64,000 bases of DNA from assembly GCF_014648775.1 (NCBI RefSeq), contig NZ_BMRT01000002.1, forward strand, positions 186,001 through 250,000, read 5' to 3'. The translations under genes and the position numbers were made by a program. This document shows, one piece after another, positions 16,976-24,550 of this stretch (positions are counted from its first letter, which is position 1; the number at the start of each line of letters is the position of its first letter). The stretch comes from Streptomyces abikoensis (GTDB taxonomy: Bacteria > Actinomycetota > Actinomycetes > Streptomycetales > Streptomycetaceae). The notes under the pieces were generated by a model. The model had not been told where the DNA came from and searched no databases. It worked only from the letters and a program-made list of their open reading frames with translations.

Positions 16976-17007
16976 CTTGAGCACTGTTCAATTGAACAGT
17001 GCTCAAG
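16976..17007. promoter_or_regulatory. 32-bp perfect palindromic operator between monooxygenase and TetR genes
   Basis: The left arm CTTGAGCACTGTTCAA is followed directly by its exact reverse complement. It starts 13 bases from the monooxygenase ATG and lies upstream of the tetR start, where a TetR dimer pair would block both promoters. A half-like TGTTCAA recurs near 17020. Confidence 0.8.
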
Positions 17008-17049
17008 CTACTTGGTCGGTGTTCAACCCCGCAAGGAACAGCGGGCATC

Positions 17050-17625
17050 ATGGGACGGCGAAGGAACAAGGGGAGGTTCGCGATGCCGCTGGACAGGGCC
17101 GTCGTGCTGAAGGCCGCGCTGGAGCAGCTCGACGAGGTGGGGCTGGACGAGTTCTCCACCCGCAAACTGGCGGCCGCGCTGGGCGTCCGGGTCGGCGCCC
17201 TCTACTGGCACTACCCCAGCAAGCAGGCGCTGCTGGACGCGATCGCCGAACACATCGCCGCCGACGCGGCGGCCGCGCCGCTGCCCGACGGGGACTGGGC
17301 GGAGCGACTGGCCGCGATCGCCCGGGCGCACCGCGACGCCATGCTCGCGCGCACCGACGGGGCCCGGGTCATCGCCTGCATGAGCGCGCCGGGCCCCATG
17401 GCGCGCGCCTTCTTCGAGCGGCTCGTCGGCGTGCTCCGGGAGGCGGGGCTGGACGCCGAGGCCGCCGCCTCCGCCGGCGACGTCCTGACCAGCTACGTCA
17501 ACGGGTTCACCGTCGAGGAGCAGGCCCGTGGGCTGCGGCGGCGGAGCACGGCCGAGCGCGACCGGCTCTTCGCCTTCGGCGTCTCCGTGGTGATCGCCGG
17601 GCTGCGCCCGCTGGTCGAGGACTGA
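17050..17625 (+). CDS. TetR family transcriptional regulator
   Basis: A 191-residue repressor of the TetR type. The N-terminal helix-turn-helix reads LDEFSTRKLAAALGVRVGALYWHYPSK, with the tetracycline-repressor-like LYWHYPSK ending, and the C-terminal ligand-binding part matches the TetR_C group rather than the QacR group. ATG 17050 is preceded by AAGGAA; ATG 17083, after GGGGAGG, is also possible. It is divergent from the flavin monooxygenase and shares the 32-bp palindrome with it, which implies autoregulation and control of that enzyme. Confidence 0.93.
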   Translation: MGRRRNKGRFAMPLDRAVVLKAALEQLDEVGLDEFSTRKLAAALGVRVGALYWHYPSKQALLDAIAEHIAADAAAAPLPDGDWAERLAAIARAHRDAMLARTDGARVIACMSAPGPMARAFFERLVGVLREAGLDAEAAASAGDVLTSYVNGFTVEEQARGLRRRSTAERDRLFAFGVSVVIAGLRPLVED

Positions 17626-17643
17626 GCCCGGGGGCCGTCCGGC

Positions 17644-19068
17644 TCAGCTCGCGGTGTGCCGCGCGACGGGGCGGGTGTCCTCCTCGGCGGGCGTCCTCCT
17701 CGACGATCGTTCTCCACGCGGAAGGAGGGCCGCCGGGAGCAGGCCGAGGGCGGTGACCCCGGCCAGAACCAGGAGGGCCGGGCCCATCCTGGGGGCCGCG
17801 CCACCGCCGGCCTGCGGTCCGGTGAGCATCATGCCCGCGGCGACGGCGATGCCGAACGCCGGACCGACGTTCATCGCGGTCTGCTTGAGGCCGCCGACGA
17901 CCCCGGCGTACCCCGGCGGGGCGTCGCCGACGACCGTCCCGGTGGCGGTGACCATCACAGTGGCGAACCCCGCGCCGAGCACCGCGAAGGCGGCACCGGC
18001 GACCGTCCACGGGCTGTGCGCGTCGAGCCGGGAGAGCCCGGCGACGCCGAGGACGACGAGGAGCGACCCGGCGGTCGCCATGCGGCGCGGGCCGTGGCGG
18101 CGCAGGGCGGCGGCCGCGACGGGCGCGCCGAGGACCATCAGCGCGGTCAGCGGCATGACGCGCAGGCCGCAGTCGAGCGGGCCGAACCCGAGGACGTTCT
18201 GGAGGAAGAACGTCGTCACGAACAGCGCGCCGAACATGCCTGCCGTGGTGAGCAGCAGGAGCGTCATCGACGCCGTCACCGGCACGGACCGGGCCACGGC
18301 ACGCGGCACGATGGGCTGTGGCGTGCGGCGTTCGTGCGCGGCGAACGCCGTCGCGAGTGCCGCGACGGCCACGAGGCCGAGGAGCGTCGGCGGGGCCGTC
18401 CAGCCGTGTTCCGGTACGCCGACGAGGGTGTGGACCAGGGCCGCGAGCGCCGTCGTGAGCAGGGCGGCGCCGGGGAGGTCGAGCCGCTGGGAGCCGTCGC
18501 GGGGCGGCGCGGGGGCGCGGACGGCGAGGGTGACCGCGGCGCTCGCGAGGGCGACCGGCACGTTGATGACGAACACCGCGCGCCAGCCCAGCGGGCCGAC
18601 GAGGGCGCCCCCGAGCAGGGGTCCGGCCGCGGCCGCCACCCCGATCGCGCTCGTGCGGAGGGCGACGGCGCGGGCGAGCCGCTCCTCCGGGTACGCCGAC
18701 CTCAGCAGGGCGAGGGTCGCGGGCTGGAGGAGCGCCCCGAACACGCCCTGGGCGGCGCGCAGTCCGATCACCCAGCCGATGCCGGGCGCGAGCGCGATGC
18801 CCGCCGAGGCGGCCGCGAAGCCGAGCAGTCCGAGGCGGAGCATCAGCGGGTGCCCGTACCGGTCGCCGAGGCGTCCGGCGACGACGAGGAGCGCGGCGAC
18901 GGCCAGCAGATAGCTCGTGCTCGTCCACTGGACCTGGGCGACGCCCGCGCCGAAGTCCCGTTGCAGGCTGGGCTGCGCCACGCTCAGCACCGTGCCGTCC
19001 AGGGCGACGATCATCGCGCCGGCCACGCTGACGAGGAGGACGAGGCGGGCGCGCGCGGTCTCCGTCAC
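17644..19068 (-). CDS. MFS transporter, DHA2 (EmrB/QacA) family
   Basis: A 474-residue drug:proton antiporter with about 14 membrane segments. The motif-C region AAGPLLGGALVGPLGWRAVF and motif-A GRLGDRYGHPLMLRLG are clear, and the first helix carries the DHA2-type VALDGTVLSVAQPSL. The GTG start at 19068 overlaps the stop of the upstream tetR gene by four bases (GTGA), so both are translated from one message. Export of a toxic compound sensed by the TetR protein is the likely role; the compound is unknown. Confidence 0.93.
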   Translation of the reverse strand: MTETARARLVLLVSVAGAMIVALDGTVLSVAQPSLQRDFGAGVAQVQWTSTSYLLAVAALLVVAGRLGDRYGHPLMLRLGLLGFAAASAGIALAPGIGWVIGLRAAQGVFGALLQPATLALLRSAYPEERLARAVALRTSAIGVAAAAGPLLGGALVGPLGWRAVFVINVPVALASAAVTLAVRAPAPPRDGSQRLDLPGAALLTTALAALVHTLVGVPEHGWTAPPTLLGLVAVAALATAFAAHERRTPQPIVPRAVARSVPVTASMTLLLLTTAGMFGALFVTTFFLQNVLGFGPLDCGLRVMPLTALMVLGAPVAAAALRRHGPRRMATAGSLLVVLGVAGLSRLDAHSPWTVAGAAFAVLGAGFATVMVTATGTVVGDAPPGYAGVVGGLKQTAMNVGPAFGIAVAAGMMLTGPQAGGGAAPRMGPALLVLAGVTALGLLPAALLPRGERSSRRTPAEEDTRPVARHTAS

Positions 19069-19718
19069 GGGTTCACCGGACCGAGGTGGGCGTCCAGGGC
19101 GGCGGTGACGAGCGCGTCGAGCGGGGCGGGGAGGAGGCGGCCGGCTCCGGCGCGTTCGTCGGCGGGGGTGCCGAGGGCGAGGGGCAGGCTCTCCGCGGTC
19201 CAGAGCTGGGCGATGCCGTGGAGGTTGGCCCAGAGGGCGGCGGCCGCGACGTCCGGCCGCGCGTCTCCGTCCGCGCGTGCGCGGCAGTGGGCGACGAGCC
19301 CGGTGAGGAGGCCGAACATGGGGAGCGTCGACTCCCGGAGCCGGGACCCGGCCTCGTTCGGCTCGTGCTTCTCGCTGTCCAGCAGGTCGTGGCGGAACAT
19401 CAGCTCGAACATGCCGCGGCGCTCCAGCGCGTATCCGACGTACGTCCGGGCCAGGGCGTCCAGCCGGGCGCGCGGCGTCGCGGCCTCCTCCGTGATGGCG
19501 GCGACGCGGGCACCGAGGTCCGCGAAGCCGCGGCGGGCGATCGCGGAGAGGAGGGAGTGGTGCGTCGGGAAGTACCGGCGCGGGGCCCCGTGCGACACAC
19601 CGGCGCGACGGGCGATCTCTCGCAGGCCCAGCGCGGCGGTGCCCTCGGCCAGCACGAGCTCCACCCCGGCGTCGATCAGCCGTTCCCGGAGGGAGGAGGT
19701 ATCGGGTTCCTGTGACAT
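19065..19718 (-). CDS. TetR family regulator of the exporter operon
   Basis: A 217-residue TetR repressor. The DNA-binding domain is at residues about 10-60 (LGLREIARRAGVSHGAPRRYFPTHHSL), followed by a WHG-type C-terminal ligand domain. ATG 19718 is chosen over a GTG two codons upstream. The gene is first in an operon with a DHA2 exporter, overlapping it by four bases. Upstream lies the palindrome GTAGACA-T-TGTCTAC and a separate TGTCTAC half-site, consistent with autorepression released by an exporter substrate. Confidence 0.93.
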   Translation of the reverse strand: MSQEPDTSSLRERLIDAGVELVLAEGTAALGLREIARRAGVSHGAPRRYFPTHHSLLSAIARRGFADLGARVAAITEEAATPRARLDALARTYVGYALERRGMFELMFRHDLLDSEKHEPNEAGSRLRESTLPMFGLLTGLVAHCRARADGDARPDVAAAALWANLHGIAQLWTAESLPLALGTPADERAGAGRLLPAPLDALVTAALDAHLGPVNP

Positions 19719-19738
19719 GCGCACTGTCTACCACCGGG

Positions 19739-19757
19739 GCGTAGACATTGTCTACGC
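19739..19757. promoter_or_regulatory. 19-bp palindromic TetR operator
   Basis: GCGTAGACATTGTCTACGC is a perfect palindrome around one central base. A further TGTCTAC half-site lies at 19725-19731, closer to the tetR start. Position just upstream of the tetR-exporter operon indicates the autoregulatory operator. Confidence 0.75.
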
Positions 19758-19836
19758 GCGCTGCGGCGCGTGCCTCGCCCGATGGGACATGAACCGGGTG
19801 CGGCTGGGCAGGCGAACGGCAGGAGGTAAACGACTG

Positions 19837-20007
19837 ATGGTTCCGATCCTTCTCGTCCTGCTCCTCGCCCTGCTCCTCTTCGGAGCGGGGTTCGCCATCA
19901 AGGTGCTGTGGTGGATCGCCGTGGCCGTGCTCGTGATCTGGCTGCTGGGCTTTGTGATGAGGTCCACCGGGCCCGGTGGCACACGAGGGCGGTGGTACCG
20001 GTGGTGA
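19837..20007 (+). CDS. small hydrophobic membrane protein
   Basis: A 56-residue protein of two closely spaced hydrophobic segments (ILLVLLLALLLFGAGFAIKV and WWIAVAVLVIWLLGFV) and a short basic tail ending RGRWYRW. Small proteins of this kind are common in Streptomyces and are usually annotated only as hydrophobic protein. The AGGAGG site six to seven bases before ATG 19837 is the best ribosome site in the region and supports the call. Role unknown; it may be stress-related, but nothing here proves it. Confidence 0.82.
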   Translation: MVPILLVLLLALLLFGAGFAIKVLWWIAVAVLVIWLLGFVMRSTGPGGTRGRWYRW

Positions 20008-20061
20008 GCGACCCCGAGCCGTTCCCCGCATGGGCCGTCAGGATGTGACATACCTTCAGGG

Positions 20062-20496
20062 GTGAGATCCATTCTGATCAGCCGGCGCTCCCGGCTGCCC
20101 GTCGACGAGGCGTGGCGGCGGCTCACGGACTGGGAGCGGCACGGGGCGCACGTCCCGTTCACGCGCGTCGTGGTGACGACGCCGCCGCCGACGGGTGTGG
20201 GGACGCGCTTCACGGCCCGGACCGGGGTGGGGCGGGCGGCGTTCGAGGACGTCATGGAGGTCGTCCGCTGGCATCCGCCGGCCGGGGGCCGCCCGGGCCA
20301 CTGCCGGCTGGAGAAACGCGGCTCCCTCATCACCGGCTGGGCCGAGCTGGAGGCGGGCCCGTCCGGGTCCGGCTCCTGGATCGTCTGGCGCGAGGTCCTG
20401 CACATCGCGGGACTGCCGGCGGCGTTCGACTCGGTGACGGCCCTGTGCGGCCACTGGGTCTTCGGCCGGGTGGTCCGGCGGCTGATGGAGGGGTGA
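20062..20496 (+). CDS. SRPBCC family protein
   Basis: A 144-residue single-domain protein with the START-like helix-grip layout: strand, two helices (VDEAWRRLTDWERHGAHVPF), then a curved sheet and a long C-terminal helix ending VFGRVVRRLMEG. Members bind hydrophobic ligands in a central cavity; polyketide cyclases and ligand sensors are relatives. GTG 20062 is the first start and has GGGG nearby. No catalytic residues can be assigned. Its stop codon lies in the first of three GGAGGGGTGA copies (20487, 20506, 20526). Confidence 0.8.
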   Translation: MRSILISRRSRLPVDEAWRRLTDWERHGAHVPFTRVVVTTPPPTGVGTRFTARTGVGRAAFEDVMEVVRWHPPAGGRPGHCRLEKRGSLITGWAELEAGPSGSGSWIVWREVLHIAGLPAAFDSVTALCGHWVFGRVVRRLMEG

Positions 20497-20556
20497 CGCC
20501 GCTTTGGAGGGGTGACGCGGCTGAGGGAGGGGTGAAGCGCGGGGCCCGTGCCGGGG

Positions 20557-21465
20557 TCAGCGCAACCGATCGACCTCGGCGTCCGCCGCCTCCGCCGCCT
20601 CCCGGGCCGCCTGCCAGGCGCGTTCCGCCTCGTGGAGACGGTCACGGACCTCCCCCACCGTCTCCTCGGCGGAGCTCCGCCGGGCCCTGGCGGCGTCCAG
20701 TTCGGCGGTCAGCTCCGCGAGGTGCTGCCCGGCCGTGCGCTCGTCCCGTTCCGCCCGGTCGGCCGCCTCGCGGACCCGGGCCAGCTCCGCCTCGCAGGCG
20801 CGGACGTCGGCGGCCGCCCGCTCGGCCCGGCGCCGGGCGCGGTCGAGCTCCTCGCGCCGTCGCTCCCGCCGGCGCCGCTCCCGCGCCTCGGCCAGGTCGG
20901 TGACCTCGGTCCCCTCCCCGGCCCCGGTCTCCCGGCCGGGCGCGGCCGGCGCCGGCGGGGCCGCCAGCCGGTCCGCCGGGCCGGGGAGCAGCCCGGGAAA
21001 GCCGGGCACCCCGGCCGGCGGCCGGGACAACCGGCCCGTGGCCCACTCCTCCGCCGCCCCGGCGTCCGCGAGGACGGCGTACAGGCTCTCCTCGACCTCA
21101 CGCGCCACGGCGTCACCGACCGGATGCCCGGCCTCCTCCGCGAGCAGGCGTGCCTCCCGCGACAGGGAGGCGACCAGGACGCGCTGCCGACGGCCGAGCT
21201 CCCGCAACTGCCCGCCGTCCAGCGTCCGGTGGGCCTCGCGCAGCCCCTCGCCGAGGCGGACGAGCGCGTGGGCCTCGTCCGGCCGTTTCCGTACGAGGAG
21301 GTTGCACACCCAGGCCGCCAGGGTGGGACGACGCAGGGCCTTCAGCCGGTGGGCCAGTTGCCGGTCGCCGTCCCGGACGGCCCGCGCGGCGAGCCGGTCA
21401 CGGGCGGCGGTGAACTCCTCCGGCCGCAGCAGGAAGAGCTCGTCGGCGACGCTGTCGGCGTCCAT
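20557..21465 (-). CDS. hypothetical coiled-coil protein
   Basis: A 302-residue protein in two parts. The first 130 residues are a compact helical domain (FTAARDRLAARAVRDGDRQL and RRPTLAAWVCNLLVRK), recurrent in actinobacterial proteins of unknown function. After a proline-glycine linker, residues about 185-300 are a highly charged Glu/Arg/Ala coiled coil. There is no signal peptide or membrane segment. ATG 21465 is the start. The adjacent CsbD gene in the same direction suggests a stress context, but no function can be assigned. Confidence 0.75.
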   Translation of the reverse strand: MDADSVADELFLLRPEEFTAARDRLAARAVRDGDRQLAHRLKALRRPTLAAWVCNLLVRKRPDEAHALVRLGEGLREAHRTLDGGQLRELGRRQRVLVASLSREARLLAEEAGHPVGDAVAREVEESLYAVLADAGAAEEWATGRLSRPPAGVPGFPGLLPGPADRLAAPPAPAAPGRETGAGEGTEVTDLAEARERRRRERRREELDRARRRAERAAADVRACEAELARVREAADRAERDERTAGQHLAELTAELDAARARRSSAEETVGEVRDRLHEAERAWQAAREAAEAADAEVDRLR

Positions 21466-21507
21466 GGCCGTCGCGTGCGGAACGCCTCGCGTGCGAACGG
21501 GCGGCGG

Positions 21508-21690
21508 CTACTTGTGCTTCTTCCTGAAGGTCTGCCGCGTCTTCTCCATGACGTCGCGGAGGTCGCCCTTGGCCCGCTCGTAGCGCCCCTGCGCCTCCAT
21601 GCGCCGGTCGCCGGTCATCCGGCCGGCGGTCTCCTTGATCAGGCCCTTCGTCTGCTCGGCCTTCGCCCTGACCCTGTCCTTGGCGCTCAT
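21508..21690 (-). CDS. CsbD family stress protein
   Basis: A 60-residue, lysine- and arginine-rich protein with the CsbD pattern AKAEQTKGLIKETAGRMTGD and GRYERAKGDLRD. Family members are abundant small hydrophilic proteins induced by general stress in Gram-positive bacteria; their biochemical role is unknown. ATG 21690 is preceded by AAAGGCGGA. Upstream lies a 14-bp tandem repeat array, so the promoter must be within or beyond it. It is 42 bp from the coiled-coil gene and may share a transcript. Confidence 0.88.
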   Translation of the reverse strand: MSAKDRVRAKAEQTKGLIKETAGRMTGDRRMEAQGRYERAKGDLRDVMEKTRQTFRKKHK

Positions 21691-21720
21691 CCGGAGTCCG
21701 CCTTTCGCAAGCGAGGTGCT

Positions 21721-21798
21721 GCGGTCGTGGTGGTGCGGTCGTGGTGGTGCGGTCGTGGTGGTGCGGTCGTGGTGGTGCGGTCGTGGTGGTGCGGTCGT
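21721..21798. repeat. 14-bp tandem repeat array, about 5.6 copies
   Basis: The unit GCGGTCGTGGTGGT is repeated five times without change from 21721 to 21790 and is followed by a partial copy. It fills the upstream region of the CsbD gene. The period is not a multiple of three and no gene covers it. Confidence 0.9.
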
Positions 21799-21917
21799 CC
21801 CCTCCGTCCACGAGTGTCGGGGGGCGGCGGCGCGGGCGCATGCCCCGTACGGCATACGGCTGAACCGGCCCACGTGCCCGGCGGCGTGCGCACCGCCGGA
21901 ACGGGTACCCGCCAGGC

Positions 21918-22463
21918 ATGCGAAAGACGGTGAGCGCATGGGACCGGGCCCTGTTCCAGCGGGTCGCGACCCATCACTGGCCTGCGGGCGACCGGGTGCT
22001 GCCGCGGCTGTCGCGCGGCGCCGACCACGGGGTGCTGTGGCTCGGCGTGGCCGCCGGCGCGGCGCTGCTGGGCGGCCGGCCGGCCCGGCGCGCCGCGCTG
22101 CGGGGCGTGGCCTCGCTGGCCGTCGCCTCGGCGACGGTGAACACCCTCGGCAAACGGACGGTACGGCGCGGCCGGCCGGTGCTGGACGCGGTACCCCTGG
22201 TCCGCCGGCTGCCCCGGCAGCCGTTCACCACGTCCTTCCCCTCGGGGCACGCCGCCTCGGCCGTCGCCTTCACCACGGGCGTCGGCCTGGAGAACCCCGC
22301 CTGGGGCCTGGCCCTGGCACCGCTCGCCTGGTCGGTGTGCTTCTCCCGCGTCTACACGGGGGTCCACTACCCCGGCGACGTCCTGGCCGGCGCCCTCCTC
22401 GGCGCGGGCGCCGCCCTCGCGGTACGCGGCACCCTGCGCCGGGACGACGACAGCGGGGTGTGA
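21918..22463 (+). CDS. PAP2 superfamily phosphatase
   Basis: A 181-residue integral membrane phosphatase. The catalytic motifs are complete: KRTVRRGRP, PSGHAASAVAF and SRVYTGVHYPGD. About four to five hydrophobic segments surround them. Enzymes of this size hydrolyse undecaprenyl diphosphate, phosphatidic acid or other lipid phosphates on the outer face of the membrane. ATG 21918 is the start, though the ribosome site is weak. It is the second PAP2 protein in this window and is only 29% longer than the minimal domain, unlike the one at 14.7 kb. Confidence 0.9.
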   Translation: MRKTVSAWDRALFQRVATHHWPAGDRVLPRLSRGADHGVLWLGVAAGAALLGGRPARRAALRGVASLAVASATVNTLGKRTVRRGRPVLDAVPLVRRLPRQPFTTSFPSGHAASAVAFTTGVGLENPAWGLALAPLAWSVCFSRVYTGVHYPGDVLAGALLGAGAALAVRGTLRRDDDSGV

Positions 22464-22535
22464 AAAGGCACCCCGAAACCTTGGTATTCTTTTCCACGTC
22501 GCCACGGGGAAAACCCGGCGGTGACAAAACATCCG

Positions 22536-22623
22536 GTCCGGGTGGCGGAATGGCAGACGCGCTAGCTTGAGGTGCTAGTGCCCTTTATCGGGCGTGGGGG
22601 TTCAAGTCCCCCCTCGGACACCA
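22536..22623 (+). tRNA. tRNA-Leu (anticodon GAG)
   Basis: A class II tRNA of 88 nt. The acceptor GTCCGGG pairs with CTCGGAC (one G-T pair), the anticodon arm is CTAGC-TTGAGGT-GCTAG with anticodon GAG, a long variable arm (GCCC/GGGC) follows, and the T-arm is GGGGG-TTCAAGT-CCCCC. CCA is encoded at 22621-22623. The 3' part from 22600 is the attachment core of an integrated element, so part of the T-arm and the CCA come from or are shared with that element. Confidence 0.97.
22600..22621 (+). other. attL core within tRNA-Leu
   Basis: Left copy of the 22-bp direct repeat, covering the T-loop side and the acceptor strand of the tRNA. Its exact partner lies at 31314-31335. Confidence 0.85.
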
Positions 22624-22638
22624 GCAAGATCAGACGAA

Positions 22639-22661
22639 ACCCCTGCTCAGCGGGGGTTTTT
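22639..22661 (+). terminator. rho-independent terminator after tRNA-Leu
   Basis: ACCCCTGC-TCA-GCGGGGGT forms an eight-pair stem followed by a T-run at 22657-22661. It lies on the element side of attL and ends the tRNA transcript. Confidence 0.8.
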
Positions 22662-22689
22662 CTGTTTTCCCGGACTGGCTCAGCGCTCG

Positions 22690-22762
22690 GCGTGACCAGT
22701 AGCGTGACCAGTAGGTTTCGAAACTTCCCGTGACCGGCGGCGTGACCAACCACGTGACCAGA
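22690..22762. repeat. five CGTGACC repeats beside attL
   Basis: CGTGACC recurs five times in about 72 bp; the first two lie in a duplicated GCGTGACCAGTAG. Spacing is 12, then about 28, 12 and 11 bases. The position just inside attL would suit recombinase arm sites, which is an inference. The remaining bases from 22624 to 22770 hold no gene. Confidence 0.6.
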
Positions 22763-22770
22763 CCGGACGG

Positions 22771-22944
22771 GGATCTTGCATCAGTGCGAACGTGCGAGTG
22801 CGGGGTGACTTCCTCGGCGTTGACTTCCTCGGCACAGGCGCCGATGTCACTTGGCAGGGCTACGGCGCCGACCTGCGTGCCGAGCGGTGGAACAACCTGT
22901 CTGCGGTGATACTCGCTCCCGGGGCCACCGCCATGAAGGGATGA
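22771..22944 (+). pseudogene. 3' remnant of a phage tail gene
   Basis: About 55 codons are open up to a stop at 22942-22944, reading GDFLGVDFLGTGADVTWQGY and ending APGATAMKG. The sequence looks like the C-terminus of a virion protein, but the frame runs back into the repeats beside attL with stops at 22705 and 22693 and no start codon. So the 5' part was lost. The downstream structural gene starts three bases later. Confidence 0.5.
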
Positions 22945-22947
22945 CCC

Positions 22948-23501
22948 GTGGACTTCTCTTCCTGGAATCCCCGGGATCTGGCCGACGCGGGCACGATGAA
23001 CGCTCGCGTGCGCGACGTTCACCGGCAGCTGGCCAGCCCGCCCCGCTTCTTCGCGGCGGGCGTCAGCACGATCACAAGCGTGCCGGACAGCGGCGTTTTT
23101 AAAACCCTTGAGTGGGACGTCGTCGACACGGCCAGCGGATGGGCCACCACCGCGGACACCTTCACCGTGCCGACGGGCGGCGCATACTTTGTGACCGCCG
23201 ACTTCACCGCCCTGTCCCCCAGGGACACTTCCAAGCGGCCCGCGCTCCACCTGTCCGTCGTCGCTCAGAGCGGCCAGGGCGAGAAGGAATGGCTGCGTGC
23301 CTCCACCCCCATCGCGTGGGCGGGACCTACCTCACCTGTTCCCTGCGGGGCGAGGTGGTTGCCGCCAACGGCGACCGGCTCAGCCTCCGGGCCTACACGG
23401 CGCCGGGCACAGGCTCTTGGGAGGTGTCGGCCGGCTCCCGGACCAGCGGCCAACTGAACCGATTTTCCGCGGCGCTCATCGCACCCAGCAGCACCAGATA
23501 G
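22948..23501 (+). pseudogene. phage minor structural protein, frameshifted
   Basis: The GTG at 22948 opens MDFSSWNPRDLADAGTMNAR, a typical beginning of small actinophage tail-associated proteins, followed by a beta-rich region (FTVPTGGAYFVTADFTAL). At about 23317 the frame slips by one base, and the sensible continuation (GGTYLTCSLRGEVVAANGD to RFSAALIAPSSTR) is in another frame, ending at 23501. One missing G would restore a protein of about 184 residues with a TNF/C1q-like beta sandwich. A role in the virion is inferred; the gene is now broken. Confidence 0.7.
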
Positions 23502-23505
23502 CCAG

Positions 23506-23827
23506 GTGACCCGCATAGCAACATCGACTCTCATCCTGGATCTCTTCGGCATCGTCGGAATCCTGGCGACCGTGATCGGCGGCTACGTCGTCGTGAAGGC
23601 CTCCAAGGAGGCCAACCGCCGAGGTGTGGCGGGAGGAGGCGGAAGCCCAGAAAGCAAGGGTCGACCGCCTTCAAGAGGGTCTGGCAGAGATCAAGGAACG
23701 CCTGAAGCGTATTGAGCAGGAGAACGCCCGGCTGATCGCGCTTCTGACCGCCCTGGACCCGGCCCGGATCCTCCACCCCACTGCGCTACGGGTACCGGGC
23801 CTACCCGGAGGGCATTGTCGTTGCTGA
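23506..23827 (+). pseudogene. phage membrane/coiled-coil protein, frameshifted
   Basis: A hydrophobic segment (LDLFGIVGILATVIGGYVVV) with KASKEANRR is followed, after a one-base frame change near 23615, by an amphipathic coiled coil EEAEAQKARVDRLQEGLAEI to ENARLIALLTALDP. Proteins of this design (one membrane anchor plus a coiled coil) occur in actinophage tail or lysis regions. With the frameshift neither half forms a normal product. It lies between the structural gene and the endolysin remnant. Confidence 0.6.
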
Positions 23828-23955
23828 CCCGGACTGGAAGGGTCACGAGGGTGTTGTTTTCTTCGGCCGTGAGGCCTCGGAGGATGACATCCCGGCCGGC
23901 GGTTCCCGCCTGAGCACTCCGACCGATTCCGGCCGTCAGGTCGTGATCGACGGTC
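23763..23955 (+). pseudogene. phage protein fragment of unknown identity
   Basis: An open stretch without a start reads LRYGYRAYPEGIVVADPDWK then GREASEDDIPAGGSRLSTPT. Codon choice and composition look like coding sequence, and the frame passes into the start of the wall-binding fragment in another frame. It could be the lost N-terminal part of a lysin or a tail protein; I cannot identify it. Confidence 0.4.
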
Positions 23956-24189
23956 TTGCCCTACGACCCGGGGGCGAAGGGTGGCCACATCACGGCTCTC
24001 GGCCGGATGCTCGTCGCCGCAGGCTGCTCCGCCTACAAGGAAGGCCCTGGCCCGGTGTGGACTTCTGCGGACTCCGAGTCCATGAGGAAGTACCAGATCA
24101 AGGTTGGCGACCAGGGTTCGGCTGCGGACGGCATTCCGGGCAAGCTCCAGCTGGCGCGCCTGAAGCGCGGCTTCGGGCGGTCGGCGTAA
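23956..24189 (+). pseudogene. endolysin C-terminal peptidoglycan-binding domain remnant
   Basis: Seventy-seven codons match the wall-binding end of Streptomyces phage lysins: ITALGRMLVAAGCSAYKEGP, then PVWTSADSESMRKYQ and GSAADGIPGK before a final RLK. The catalytic domain (amidase or glycosidase) that should precede it is absent. A TTG at 23956 could serve as start but has no good ribosome site. The stop TAA shares a base with the ATG of the next gene, the normal lysin-holin coupling. Confidence 0.65.
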
Positions 24190-24437
24190 TGGCGGCGATA
24201 CCGAAGCGCGGTCGGCACCGAGGACCGGCCGCAGCTTCCCCGATTCTGGAACTGGCACGCGAGCACCCGGCCCGGCTGTACAGCACCGCGGCTGCAGCCG
24301 TGGCTCTGGTCACGCAGTACGTCACCATCCCCGAAGAGGCGATCTTGACCCTGGTGGCCGCGCTCCTGGGTGCCGGTGAGATGACACAGCGGGTGGAGAA
24401 CATCAAGACGGCGGAGGCTTTTGAGCTGCTTGCCTAG
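24189..24437 (+). CDS. small phage holin-like membrane protein
   Basis: An 82-residue protein with a basic start, a moderately hydrophobic first segment (LYSTAAAAVALVTQYV), a second one (EEAILTLVAALLGAGE) and a charged tail. This two-segment layout directly after an endolysin gene is what holins or lysis-accessory proteins look like. The ATG overlaps the preceding stop (TAATG), so it was made by translational coupling. It is intact but its partner lysin is not, so it is probably without function now. Confidence 0.6.
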   Translation: MAAIPKRGRHRGPAAASPILELAREHPARLYSTAAAAVALVTQYVTIPEEAILTLVAALLGAGEMTQRVENIKTAEAFELLA

Positions 24438-24550
24438 AGCGCATCACGAAGAGCCCCCAGCCGCTACGGCACCCCCTGATCGGATTGGAGCGCAAGTCGC
24501 CCCTACTGGTCGAGCTGGCGCTCCGTCAGGCTCCCTGCGAGCCAAGTGGG

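Noticed and set aside
17656..20007. Plus-strand frame of 783 codons ending in the small hydrophobic protein
   Set aside because: Only the last 56 codons, after AGGAGG, look real; the rest is antisense to the exporter and tetR genes.
21721..21798. CRISPR-like array
   Set aside because: 14-bp direct tandem units without spacers.
22562..22753. Minus-strand frame through the tRNA gene
   Set aside because: It translates the tRNA and terminator antisense; such frames are artefacts.
22621..22947. Integrase gene next to attL
   Set aside because: No frame has the R-H-x-R-Y pattern of tyrosine recombinases or a serine recombinase start; only repeats and a tail remnant are present.
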